Notes under the pieces: generated by a model
Seen by the model: only the letters and a program-made list of their open reading frames with translations
Database searches by the model: none
What the model was told of the DNA's origin: nothing
From: Sulfurospirillum sp001602955
GTDB taxonomy: Bacteria > Campylobacterota > Campylobacteria > Campylobacterales > Sulfurospirillaceae
Direction of reading: 5' to 3'
DNA length: 64,000 bases
Assembly: GCA_001602955.1 (NCBI GenBank)
Contig: LVAC01000002.1
Span: 347,274 to 411,273, forward strand
Part shown: positions 7,748-16,302 of the stretch, in pieces
How the letters are laid out: every line of letters begins with the position of its first letter
How positions within the stretch are numbered: position 1 is the first letter of the stretch
Made by a program: the position numbers and the translations under genes

Positions 7748-8752
7748 TTAAAGCGTTTCGCGAAGGTTGATGAGTGAAGCGATGCATGACGCTTCGTTTG
7801 CATTGTCGAAAAAAAAGCTTACATGTAAAGGTTTTTGATAGACCAAATCGTAATAATCGCGCAGTAAGAAGGTAACGACGCTTTGTAAATCACGGCGTTC
7901 GTACGCATCGATAATCGCCTCTTTCACGCTTTTTCGAATGTAAGGCGCGATAATCGCCATTGCACGGTAAAAAAATTCCGGCGTTACGTTTTGATAGTAG
8001 TGCAAGATGCGTTTCGTACGCATTTCAAAGGGTGCGGTAATTTCGACGCGAACGCCTGCTTGAATGTTTTGATACACGCGCGCGGGAATCGTGACTTTTC
8101 CAAGACGCTTGCTCTCGGCTTCGACAAAGATACTCTGATCGGGTTCTAAAGCGTAAAGAGCGTTAAAGAGGCTGTTTTCAAACATCTTTTGGCTCGGTTG
8201 CGCTCCGCAGACCGCGCCGAAACTCGAACCTAAATGATTGGCGAATCCTTCGATATCGAGCGAAGGCGAGAGCCGTTTGAGTAACTCGGTTTTTCCGCAA
8301 CCCGTTTTGCCTCCGAGGACGATAAAACGTCGGTGAGGCAATTGCTCGAAAAACGTTAGTACGTAAGCGCGATAACGTTTATAACCGCCTTCCAAACGAT
8401 AGACTTGATAACCGATATGCGATAATATAATGGCGATTGAACTGGATCTTAGCCCTCCTCTAGCGCAATAAATGCCGATCTTCGAGCCTATGGGATAGTA
8501 TTTTGCGATCGTTTGAAGGTGTGCGGCAACGTTTTCGCAGATGTAACGCGCGCCTAAAATCTTGGCTTCGTTGCGCGATCGTTGTTTGTAAATCGTACCG
8601 ATTTCTTGGTGTTGCGCATCGTTTAGCGCATAAAAGTTTTGTGCGCCTACAATGCAAGATTCGCTAAATTCTTTGGGGCTACGGGCGTCGATCAGAAGAT
8701 CTAACGCTTCGCGAGACGCTAAAAACGTTTCGACATCGCATTCTTTTAACAT
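7748..8752 (-). CDS. mnmH: tRNA 2-selenouridine/geranyl-2-thiouridine synthase MnmH (SelU)
   Basis: 334 residues. An N-terminal rhodanese domain with the active-site loop YCARGGLRSSS is joined to a P-loop domain (GGKTGCGKTELL). MnmH replaces sulfur with selenium at the wobble 2-thiouridine of tRNAs for Lys, Glu and Gln, using selenophosphate. Its presence implies selenium metabolism elsewhere in the genome (selD). It overlaps the HIT gene by seven bases and is the last gene of the minus-strand run starting upstream. Confidence 0.93.
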   Translation of the reverse strand: MLKECDVETFLASREALDLLIDARSPKEFSESCIVGAQNFYALNDAQHQEIGTIYKQRSRNEAKILGARYICENVAAHLQTIAKYYPIGSKIGIYCARGGLRSSSIAIILSHIGYQVYRLEGGYKRYRAYVLTFFEQLPHRRFIVLGGKTGCGKTELLKRLSPSLDIEGFANHLGSSFGAVCGAQPSQKMFENSLFNALYALEPDQSIFVEAESKRLGKVTIPARVYQNIQAGVRVEITAPFEMRTKRILHYYQNVTPEFFYRAMAIIAPYIRKSVKEAIIDAYERRDLQSVVTFLLRDYYDLVYQKPLHVSFFFDNANEASCIASLINLRETL

Positions 8753-9237
8753 GAAAAATACGTCGGGATCATCGCGTGAAGTGTGCGATACAAGGCATCA
8801 AAATCCGTACCGTAGACGCGGGTTTGCGCTATCGCGGTAATAAAATTGGTATCGCCGCTCCAACGCGGAAGAATATGGTAATGTACATGTTCGGCAATGC
8901 CGGCACCGCCGCTTTTGCCCAAATTCATACCTAAATTGACGCCGTGTGCTCCTAGTCCTTCTTTGAGCATTTTAACCGAACATTGCACCAAATGCGACAT
9001 ACGAAGCCACGTCGAAGACTCTAAAGACTCGATAGCGTCGGTATGAACGTGCGGTATAACCATAAAATGCCCCGGCGTGTACGGGTAGCGGTTCATCACG
9101 ACAAAACAGAGCTCGTCACGATAGAGAACGTGATGCACTTCGTCCATTTCGGGATGTTCGCTAATACGGCAAAACACACATCCCTCTTCTTTTTCTTTAA
9201 AATAAACGTCGCGCCACGGTGCGTACATGTAATCCAT
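8746..9237 (-). CDS. HIT-family nucleotide hydrolase/phosphorylase
   Basis: 163 residues with the histidine-triad active site EHVHYHILPRW near residue 120 and an N-terminal zinc-type CVFC plus HH. This layout is typical of the AP4A phosphorylase-like branch rather than the short HinT branch. It acts in the cytosol on dinucleoside polyphosphates or nucleotidyl conjugates; the true substrate is not determinable. The start overlaps the trpC stop (TAATG), so it is coupled to trpC. Confidence 0.88.
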   Translation of the reverse strand: MDYMYAPWRDVYFKEKEEGCVFCRISEHPEMDEVHHVLYRDELCFVVMNRYPYTPGHFMVIPHVHTDAIESLESSTWLRMSHLVQCSVKMLKEGLGAHGVNLGMNLGKSGGAGIAEHVHYHILPRWSGDTNFITAIAQTRVYGTDFDALYRTLHAMIPTYFSC

Positions 9238-10025
9238 TAGTCGACCTTTTTGATCGCTTCCAATGCGGACGCAATATCGGGTTCGCGCATAAAGTATTCG
9301 CCGATCAAAAAAGCGTCCGCGCCGACTTTGCTTAAATGCCGAATCGTCTCTTTATCGTTCAAACCGCTTTCCGCGACGATAATTTTACCTTGAGGAATAA
9401 GCGGCATGAGCTTTTCGGTGAGGCTCATATCCATATCAAACGTTTCCAAGTTGCGATGGTTGATACCGATAATATTTGCACCCGCAAAAATTGCTTTAAC
9501 CAAATCTTCTTTGTCGTGAATTTCGACTAAGACTTCCAATCCTAAGCGAAACGCATACTCTAAGAGGTGTTTGAGCTCGGTTTTACTCAGTGCTTTGGCG
9601 ATCAACAAAATAAAATCGGCACCGTAAACGAGTGCCTCGACGATCTGATACTCGTCTACGATAAAATCTTTTCGAAGTAACGGCGTCGGAACGTAACGGC
9701 GTATTTGCGTGAGGTATTCTAAATCGCCCTTAAAATAGTGCGGCTCGGTTAAAACGGAAATCGCATCGGCTTTGCCTAATTCATACGCTTTTGCGATCTC
9801 AAGCGGATCGAAATCTTCTTTGATAATCCCTTTGCTCGGGCTTGCTTTTTTCACTTCGGCGATAATGCGGTAAGGATTGTCGCTCGTGGCTTTAAGATAC
9901 GGCTTAACGTCGCGCGGCATATAAGGATTAAACGCAAGGCTTCGTCCTAACCAATCGATCGTATACTTTTTTTTCTTTTTCTCCAAATCGTCTTTGGTAC
10001 GCTTAATAATCTCGTCTAAAATCAT
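9237..10025 (-). CDS. trpC: Indole-3-glycerol phosphate synthase TrpC
   Basis: About 262 residues from the ATG at 10025, which overlaps the TPR-gene stop (ATGA). It closes the indole ring in tryptophan synthesis. TIM-barrel landmarks are EVKKASPSKG (catalytic Lys), VLTEPHYFKGD, LLRKDFIVDEYQ (second catalytic Lys), GINHRNLETF and VAESGL. A monofunctional enzyme with no PRAI fusion. It stands alone among non-tryptophan genes rather than in a trp operon. Confidence 0.96.
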   Translation of the reverse strand: MILDEIIKRTKDDLEKKKKKYTIDWLGRSLAFNPYMPRDVKPYLKATSDNPYRIIAEVKKASPSKGIIKEDFDPLEIAKAYELGKADAISVLTEPHYFKGDLEYLTQIRRYVPTPLLRKDFIVDEYQIVEALVYGADFILLIAKALSKTELKHLLEYAFRLGLEVLVEIHDKEDLVKAIFAGANIIGINHRNLETFDMDMSLTEKLMPLIPQGKIIVAESGLNDKETIRHLSKVGADAFLIGEYFMREPDIASALEAIKKVD

Positions 10026-11287
10026 GGTTGTTTCTCTTTGAGGCATTGTTTGATGGCATTAATGTGGCTTAGCACTTCGGGTTCGGAAATACTTTCGTCG
10101 AAATCTTTCATAATATCGTAGGCTTTTTGGCACTCTCCTAGCTTATAGTATCCCCACGCTAAAGAGTCCAAATAGTAAGGAGAATCGGGTTCGAGTTTCA
10201 ACGCCCTCTCCACCAAAGCGATTCCTTTTTTGACGTCGATATTATGATCGATCAATAAGTAGCCGTAGTAATTTAAGTAGACCGAATCGTTCAAAATAGC
10301 GGTCACTTCTTCAAATTTATGCGTTATGGACTGTAGAACTTCGGGCGTAAGTGCGTTTTTACTGAGCTCGTATTCGTAAATCGCCATTTTGCCGAGGTAA
10401 TCGATGTTTTTCGTATCGTCGTAGAGCTCTTCGGCAAGTTCGTAAGCGTTTTTAAATTTCTTTTGCGTTGCATAGATTTGGAGCAATAAATCTTCGTTGA
10501 ACCGACTTTTCTCCAAAAAGGCGATCGCGCCTTTGATGTCTTTGGAATAGAGCATCAATTCGACGATTTTCTTAGCAATCTCTTCGTTTTGATTCTCTTT
10601 GTAGAGTTTTTTGTACGTTGCGATCAATCCGTTTACGTTACGATCGCGTCCGTAGATTTCAACGAGTTTGTAGCACACGTGTTGCCCGCATCCTTCCATG
10701 GACGCAAAGGTTTCAAGGTACGCCATGGCGTCGTCTTTACGGTCTAAAAAGCGGTACAACACTTCAACCATATTCATCAACAGTTCTTCGGAAGGTTCGA
10801 GTTTGTATGCGCTTTCAAAGTATTTGAGCGCAACGTCGTAGTTTTTCATCTGCAAATACAAATTGGCGGCAATGCTTAAGTGTTGAACGGTCTTGTCGGT
10901 ATCAATTAACGAAAGGATCTCTTTTTCCGCTTCTTCATAGCGTTTTTCTTTGACGAGTTGGCCGACATGTAAGCGCGTAAAGTTTTTCTCTTCGGGGTAT
11001 TTTCGAAGTCCTTCATCGATCAATGCGGCGGCATCTTGCGTTTGGAGAACAAACGCCAATCCCGCTTCTTCGGTCAAATAGTCTTTCTTTTGGCTCTGAT
11101 CGTAAAGAACGTGGTATACTCTTTTAGCATTCGCATAATCGCCGCGTTGTTGATAATCAAGGGCTTGAAGAATAAGGTTGTCCTCTTCTTCAAAGACTTT
11201 TTTGGTCGTTTCGGTGAAGACGACTTCTTTGGTGCTACATCCCACCAAAAGGAAAAAAACGACTATAAAGGAATAATACCGGGACAT
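10022..11287 (-). CDS. TPR-repeat lipoprotein
   Basis: 421 residues with a lipoprotein signal ending at LLVGC (Cys17), so it should sit in the periplasm attached to a membrane. Helical repeats with TPR spacing cover most of the rest; the clearest are YDVALKYFESAYKLEPSEE and DSPYYLDSLAWGYYKLG. Such proteins scaffold envelope complexes, but nothing identifies partners here. It overlaps the YkgJ-like gene by 25 bp and trpC by four bases, suggesting an operon. Confidence 0.8.
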   Translation of the reverse strand: MSRYYSFIVVFFLLVGCSTKEVVFTETTKKVFEEEDNLILQALDYQQRGDYANAKRVYHVLYDQSQKKDYLTEEAGLAFVLQTQDAAALIDEGLRKYPEEKNFTRLHVGQLVKEKRYEEAEKEILSLIDTDKTVQHLSIAANLYLQMKNYDVALKYFESAYKLEPSEELLMNMVEVLYRFLDRKDDAMAYLETFASMEGCGQHVCYKLVEIYGRDRNVNGLIATYKKLYKENQNEEIAKKIVELMLYSKDIKGAIAFLEKSRFNEDLLLQIYATQKKFKNAYELAEELYDDTKNIDYLGKMAIYEYELSKNALTPEVLQSITHKFEEVTAILNDSVYLNYYGYLLIDHNIDVKKGIALVERALKLEPDSPYYLDSLAWGYYKLGECQKAYDIMKDFDESISEPEVLSHINAIKQCLKEKQP

Positions 11288-11643
11288 TCTGAAACTACCT
11301 CGTTCATGTTATCTTTAAAATGTTCCCAAAAAGGAAACGTTCGACACTGTTTGGGACGTACTTCGTAGATACCGCATTGTTTGCGGTGCGAATCGAAAAA
11401 AATACACGCATACCCACTTTCGTGAACGACCTCTTTGATCGTGAAACGATAGCGAATTTTGTTTAAATAGTTATTGATAAAAAGCGCTTTGTTCAAAGAA
11501 AGTTTTGCCGCAATCGCTTCGATCTCTTCTGCGCTGACCCAAATATAACCGCTTTCTCCGATACAGCAGTTGCCCTGACACGTTTCGCACGCGCTAGGAT
11601 CGAAAGCGTAGGGATAATCGTTGCAATGCATTAGTTCTGCCAT
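11263..11643 (-). CDS. YkgJ-family Cys-cluster (zinc/iron-chelating) protein
   Basis: 126 residues with the family cysteines: CETCQGNCC near residue 19, then CGIYEVRPKQCRTFPFW and a final SEC. This spacing is that of the CxxCxxCC family thought to bind Zn or an Fe-S centre. The function is unknown. The ATG at 11643 follows AAGAG; a second ATG at 11631 overlaps the trmN6 stop. It overlaps genes on both sides, so it is co-expressed with trmN6 and the TPR lipoprotein. Confidence 0.8.
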   Translation of the reverse strand: MAELMHCNDYPYAFDPSACETCQGNCCIGESGYIWVSAEEIEAIAAKLSLNKALFINNYLNKIRYRFTIKEVVHESGYACIFFDSHRKQCGIYEVRPKQCRTFPFWEHFKDNMNEVVSECPGIIPL

Positions 11644-12326
11644 GCTAAACTCTTGGTTTGGGATTTTTCGAAAATATGTGCGACGCGAGGAGTGAAACGA
11701 TCGTTCTCGTATAAAATAATCGGCGGACGTACTTTACATAAGGTTTTGGAATTTTTACGCGCACGAATCAAAACCAACGAAGACTCTTTCGCGTAGCTTG
11801 GGTGGACAAAACAGATCTCTTCGACGTTGAGCTTTGCTTTTTGTAACTCTTGCATGAGCATATCCAGTTGTTTGGCATCGTAACAAAAACAAAAATAGCC
11901 GCGATTGCTTAAGTTTTTCGTGACTTTATGCGCCAATGCTCCAAACGGTAAGGCACTGCCGTGACGACTCAAAAAAAGTGACTCGTTTTGGCTTTTCACG
12001 ACGCCTTGATGGTAAAAAGGCGGGTTAGAGACGATCCAGTCGAATTTATCGCTAAACGACGTTTCCGTAAAATTGCCGTGTATGAAACCTACATGTAAAG
12101 AATTGAGCCCCGCATTGCGCTCGCTGAGAATCATATTCGCTTCTTGAATATCCAAAAGCGTCATTGACGTTTCAGGAAAATCGCGTTTGAGTAAAAGCCC
12201 TAAAATACCGCACCCGCATCCGACGTCCAGTATCGATCCTTTGGGGTGACATGCCGCAATAAAATCATAAAGTAAGAGCGTATCGCTGTTGTAGCGATAG
12301 CCCGTTTCGTATTGGTAAAGTTGCAT
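11631..12326 (-). CDS. trmN6: tRNA1(Val) adenine-37 N6-methyltransferase-like protein (TrmN6)
   Basis: 231 residues. SAM motif ILDVGCGCGILGLLL and the catalytic DWIVSNPPF motif, typical of N6-adenine methyltransferases, are intact. Overall it matches the YfiC/TrmN6 class that modifies A37 of tRNA(Val). The C-terminal ~50 residues (PPIILYENDRFTPRV) are also typical. It starts two bases after the coiled-coil gene stop, with only a weak ribosome site, so translation may depend on read-through from that gene. Confidence 0.85.
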   Translation of the reverse strand: MQLYQYETGYRYNSDTLLLYDFIAACHPKGSILDVGCGCGILGLLLKRDFPETSMTLLDIQEANMILSERNAGLNSLHVGFIHGNFTETSFSDKFDWIVSNPPFYHQGVVKSQNESLFLSRHGSALPFGALAHKVTKNLSNRGYFCFCYDAKQLDMLMQELQKAKLNVEEICFVHPSYAKESSLVLIRARKNSKTLCKVRPPIILYENDRFTPRVAHIFEKSQTKSLAWQN

Positions 12327-12328
12327 GT

Positions 12329-15211
12329 TTATCGGTACACCTTGATTACAAACCCTTTGGATTTATCTTTTTCGACGTTGGAAAGCGCATAGCTAATCTT
12401 CGCGCCATCGCCCACAAACGTTTCAATGAGCTCTCCGCCCGCTTTGGCGCGTGCTTTTCCTAAGCCGATGTTGGCAAGGGAACTGATGCGATCAATTTCG
12501 CTGTCCTCGACGCCGACTTTTTTACTTTTAATCAGTTTTAACGAGGCAAATCCGCCGTTATCGACGATAGGTGCGACCTCAAAGAAATAAGTACCGTCGT
12601 ATTTGCTTAAGAAGGCTTGCACGTTTTGTTTGCACTGCTCGGAAATGGCGTTGACACCCGTTCCCATATCGGTACACATAATCGAATCGACGAAAACGGG
12701 CTTTTGTCCCTTGCCGGCGGGTTTGTTCGGTGTTGACGTTGCGGCGGCCGTTTTAGGCGCGTTTTTCGTCGATTCGGACGCTTCGAGTAACGCCAACTTT
12801 TCGTTTAACGTTTTGAGCGACTGTTCGCTTGCCGCCAAACGTTTGCTCAGAGCGTCTTTTTCTTGAGCAAACGCCAGTTCTTTTTGTTTGAGCTCTTTTT
12901 CCAAAGCGATGCTTTTGAGCGTCTCTTGTTTTTGGTTGCCGTTGAGCGCACTTTCTTTCACTTTGAGCTCATTTTGAAGCGTTTTAGTCTCTTCAAGATG
13001 CTTAAACTCTTTTTGTTTCAGCTCTTCTTTAAGTTTTTTAATCTCTTCTTCGCTGTTTTGTTGCGCGGCACTTATCTTTTTAATCTCTTCTTTGCTCGCC
13101 GAAAGTTGCGTCTCTTTGGCTTTGAACGCTTTGTCTTTTTCTTTAAGGGCGTCTAGGTATTCGATCTCTTTGGCACGTAACGTATCTTTAAGATCGACCA
13201 ATTGCGTGTTTTCGGTTGCACGGTTTTTCTCGGTTTGCGCCAGTTTGGCTTTGAGCTCTTCGATTTGCTTATTGCTTGCCTTGGTTGCGGAGTCTTCCAT
13301 ATCTTTGATTTTGACTTGAAGCGTTTTGAGCGCGCTTTCGTGGCGCGAATTTTCATCGCGAAGTGCTTGCATCTCAACCGCTTTGGTTTTAATCTCTTTC
13401 TCCAGTGTCGCAATTTTAAGTGTTTCGTCTTTTTTTGCCGCTGTCGCCGTTGCCTCTTTTGCGCGCAGATCGGCCTCTAGCGTTTGAATTTTAAGAAGGT
13501 AGGCTTCTTCTTTTTGTTTGGTTTCGCCGCGAAGCGTTTCCAGCGTGCTTTGGGCGGATTTGAGCGAAGTATCTTTGGCGTCTTGAGCTTTTTGCTGTTC
13601 AAGTTTAAACGCTACGAGTTGATTTTTCGCGTTTTGAAGTTCTTGGTCTTTGGCACTCATTTTTTGTTTCAACTCTTCGTTGGCGCGCGTAAGCTCTTCC
13701 GTATGGAACTGAACGCGATCATACGTCTCTTTTGCACTGGCTTTGTACTCGGCTAATTGTTTGTCGAGGTTTTCCGTTAAGGCCTTTTTAGAAGCTTCGA
13801 AGCTTGCGATTTTCTCGTTGAAAATTTTGTAGTTTTTATTATGGACTTTGTCGTTTTCGTCGACGCGACGTTTTACTTCGGCTTCGACGTTGAGTTTATC
13901 GTTGTTGAGTTTGGCAATTTTATCGTTGAGTTCTTGAATGACAATCTCTTTTTTTGCCAACTCCTCTTTATGTTTGAGCAAGCTGTCGTTCAAACTTTTT
14001 TCCATCGCTTGCGCATTTTCTTCCAGTTTTTTATTGCCCGCGGTGAGTTCTTTGTTGAGCTTTTTCTCGTCTTCAAGATAGGTTTTAAACTTATTGAAAT
14101 CTTTTTCATTCTCCAAAATCAAGGCATCTACGTGTTTTTGCGCACTTGCAAGTTCGGCGTTGAGACCTTTGATTTTCTCTTCTTGGACGGCTAATTTTTT
14201 AAGACCCACTTGTTCTTGGTCACTCATTTCTTGGCGATTTTTTGCGATGAGCGTTTCGGTGTCGGCTTTGAGTTGTTCGATGGTTCTGACGTATTGGGCA
14301 ATTTCGTCTTTATGTTTTTGATCCGCCGCAAGGAGATTTTGCGTTTGCTTGCTTAAAAGCTCGTTTTTCTCTTTTGCCGCAAGATCGAGTTGGTTTTTCA
14401 GTTTATCGATTTCGTCTTGTTTGCGCATAAAGGCATTTTTCGCCGTATCGTTGTTGTTGGCGATTTGTTCGTTCAGAAGTGAAATTTGATCGTTCAGAAG
14501 TTTGATTTTTTCTTTATAGTCGCTCAGCTTGGCTTGTTCTTCTTCGCGCGCTTTTTGAATCTCTTTGCCCTTGCGCGTTTCGGCTTCAACGGCTTGGCTT
14601 TTTAATTCGTCGATTTGAGAACGCAATGCGTTGGCTTCCAGATTGGCTTTTTGCGCGATGACCACGTTTTCTTTTTGCAATTCGTTGATTTTCATCGTCA
14701 GATCGCTGATGTTACGATAATGTTGCTGTTCCGCCTCGTTGAGGCGTTCGGTATTTTTGCTTTGAAGTTCCGCTTTTTCGCTCTCGCGTTCGTTCTCTTG
14801 TTCGTCAAGTTTTTTAGCAAGTTCGTTTTTTTCGTTCGTTATCAGTAAATTGTCGTGTTGTAAGAAAAGAAGCGTTTTTTGCAACTTGGCAATCAGGCGT
14901 TTCATATCTTGCGGCGTCACTTCCGACTCGGGAATTGGTTTGCCCTGCTCGTCGAGATAGGTGTCTTCTAAAAGATCGGAAGCCTCTTTGTTTTGTTCCA
15001 AAGTCGCTTCTTTATCGATGTAGCGTTTTTGAACGTCTCTGGGTAAATCGCTAAATTTGACGTCGCTTTTACTAATGTATTTTTCGCCGAGCTCGTCAAA
15101 CGAAACACCGTCGAAATGACCGAATTTGTAGGCGGAAAAACCGCCTACGCCGATAATGACGCTTAAAAGAATGTTTAAACTTTGTGACGACGAAAGAGGG
15201 ATTTTTGCCAT
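12329..15211 (-). CDS. Large coiled-coil membrane protein, function unknown
   Basis: 960 residues with three parts. (1) A short cytoplasmic N-terminus and one membrane helix (about 11-29), then an acidic linker. (2) A very long Lys/Glu/Gln/Asn-rich coiled coil from about residue 95 to 815, long enough to reach far across the periplasm. (3) An unrecognised C-terminal globular domain from about 835 to 960, with two cysteines close together (MCTDMGTG and EQCKQN) that could form a disulfide. Single-pass topology places the rod and globular domain in the periplasm, by inference. AAGGA lies just before the ATG. A structural or tethering role across the envelope is plausible. Confidence 0.75.
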   Translation of the reverse strand: MAKIPLSSSQSLNILLSVIIGVGGFSAYKFGHFDGVSFDELGEKYISKSDVKFSDLPRDVQKRYIDKEATLEQNKEASDLLEDTYLDEQGKPIPESEVTPQDMKRLIAKLQKTLLFLQHDNLLITNEKNELAKKLDEQENERESEKAELQSKNTERLNEAEQQHYRNISDLTMKINELQKENVVIAQKANLEANALRSQIDELKSQAVEAETRKGKEIQKAREEEQAKLSDYKEKIKLLNDQISLLNEQIANNNDTAKNAFMRKQDEIDKLKNQLDLAAKEKNELLSKQTQNLLAADQKHKDEIAQYVRTIEQLKADTETLIAKNRQEMSDQEQVGLKKLAVQEEKIKGLNAELASAQKHVDALILENEKDFNKFKTYLEDEKKLNKELTAGNKKLEENAQAMEKSLNDSLLKHKEELAKKEIVIQELNDKIAKLNNDKLNVEAEVKRRVDENDKVHNKNYKIFNEKIASFEASKKALTENLDKQLAEYKASAKETYDRVQFHTEELTRANEELKQKMSAKDQELQNAKNQLVAFKLEQQKAQDAKDTSLKSAQSTLETLRGETKQKEEAYLLKIQTLEADLRAKEATATAAKKDETLKIATLEKEIKTKAVEMQALRDENSRHESALKTLQVKIKDMEDSATKASNKQIEELKAKLAQTEKNRATENTQLVDLKDTLRAKEIEYLDALKEKDKAFKAKETQLSASKEEIKKISAAQQNSEEEIKKLKEELKQKEFKHLEETKTLQNELKVKESALNGNQKQETLKSIALEKELKQKELAFAQEKDALSKRLAASEQSLKTLNEKLALLEASESTKNAPKTAAATSTPNKPAGKGQKPVFVDSIMCTDMGTGVNAISEQCKQNVQAFLSKYDGTYFFEVAPIVDNGGFASLKLIKSKKVGVEDSEIDRISSLANIGLGKARAKAGGELIETFVGDGAKISYALSNVEKDKSKGFVIKVYR

Positions 15212-15219
15212 TTCTATCC

Positions 15220-16179
15220 TTACATGTGAGACGAAGTTAAAATATGCGTTACGATATCGTGGGCGTGGTTGAGCGCAATGGCGATACTTCCGCCGCTTTT
15301 AACCGCGATGTCGCCGGCAAGGTAAAGCCCTTTGGTTTTCGTCTCGTAGTGCTCGTCAAACTCGGGTTTGCCTTCCGCATCGAAGGTAATACCGCATTTT
15401 TTAAGAAAATCGACCGGCGTCGTTCCGCCGATGGCATAGATGACACGATCGTAAATCGTGTAGTAGCCGTCGGTAAAATTCACTTTCACCAGACCGTTTT
15501 CGTTTTCGATCGAGACGATGTCCATGCCTAAGCGTAGGCGTAGTTTTTCTTGACCGTTGTATTCGTTGATAAGGGTTAAATTGATGTCGTTGAGTCGACT
15601 AAAGGTCTCACGACGGTAGTTCAGCGTGACGTTATTGGTTTTAGAAAGCTCGATGGCGTATTCAACCGCCGAATTGCCGCCGCCGACGATCAACAGTTTC
15701 TCTCTTTGCGAACATTTGTCGAGGTTGAAGTTGATGCGCTCTTTAAGCGAGATCGGAAGCGTATAGTCGGGTTTGTTAGGTTTGCCCATCGTTCCGATTG
15801 CAACGATAACGTTTTTCGCGCGATAGCCGGCTTTGGAAGTGACGACGTAGAATTGTCCGTTCTCTTTCGTGATGCTTTCGACTTCGCTGTTAAACGCCGT
15901 GTCGATTTCGCCTCTATCGAGTAAGGAATCGAAATAGTTGAGCGTGCTCTCTTTGGTGCCGTCTCGAAAATCGATCGTTCCTTTAAGTTCGATCTCTTGT
16001 CCTTTGTAGTTCTTATCGACGCGTTTGTTGTCTTTGTAGAATTTACGAATGGTTTGCGAATGGTTTTCGCCTTTTTCGATCATCAAGATGTTTTGAAGCC
16101 CTAACGCTTTTGCTTCAACCGCCGCACCGATGCCTCCGGGGCCTCCTCCGATAATGACTAAATCGTATAACTGTACCAT
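15220..16179 (-). CDS. FAD-dependent pyridine nucleotide oxidoreductase, YpdA/TrxR-like without the CxxC pair
   Basis: 319 residues from the ATG at 16179. The upstream ATG at 16221 overlaps a TATAAT box and is rejected. An N-terminal FAD motif (IIGGGPGGIGAA), a central NAD(P)H motif (LIVGGGNSAVEYA) and the second FAD motif (LYLAGDIAVKSGG) are intact. The redox CxxC of thioredoxin reductase is absent, as in YpdA-like proteins that reduce low-molecular-weight disulfides. The true substrate is unknown. It starts the minus-strand operon including the coiled-coil protein. Confidence 0.83.
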   Translation of the reverse strand: MVQLYDLVIIGGGPGGIGAAVEAKALGLQNILMIEKGENHSQTIRKFYKDNKRVDKNYKGQEIELKGTIDFRDGTKESTLNYFDSLLDRGEIDTAFNSEVESITKENGQFYVVTSKAGYRAKNVIVAIGTMGKPNKPDYTLPISLKERINFNLDKCSQREKLLIVGGGNSAVEYAIELSKTNNVTLNYRRETFSRLNDINLTLINEYNGQEKLRLRLGMDIVSIENENGLVKVNFTDGYYTIYDRVIYAIGGTTPVDFLKKCGITFDAEGKPEFDEHYETKTKGLYLAGDIAVKSGGSIAIALNHAHDIVTHILTSSHM

Positions 16180-16219
16180 GATGTGTGTCGTCTCCCGTTT
16201 GTTTCTTCTTATAACGTCC

Positions 16220-16225
16220 ATTATA
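16220..16225 (-). promoter_or_regulatory. -10 box for the FAD oxidoreductase operon
   Basis: On the minus strand the bases read GGGGTATAATGG. Transcription would start about 30 nt before the ATG at 16179. The box itself contains the upstream ATG, which supports the shorter protein. Confidence 0.55.
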
Positions 16226-16263
16226 CCCCGCGCTTACTTATGGCTTATTAAATATAAAAAGTG

Positions 16264-16269
16264 TAAAAT
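16264..16269 (+). promoter_or_regulatory. -10-like box (TAAAAT) for proA
   Basis: TAAAAT preceded by AAAAGTG in the AT-rich divergent region between the FAD oxidoreductase and proA, about 34 bp before the proA start. Confidence 0.4.
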
Positions 16270-16302
16270 CCCCGTAAATGCGATGATTAAGGAAAGAAAA
16301 AC

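Noticed and set aside
16180..16221. Upstream ATG adding 14 residues to the FAD oxidoreductase
   Set aside because: It overlaps the TATAAT promoter box, and the FAD motif begins right after the ATG at 16179.
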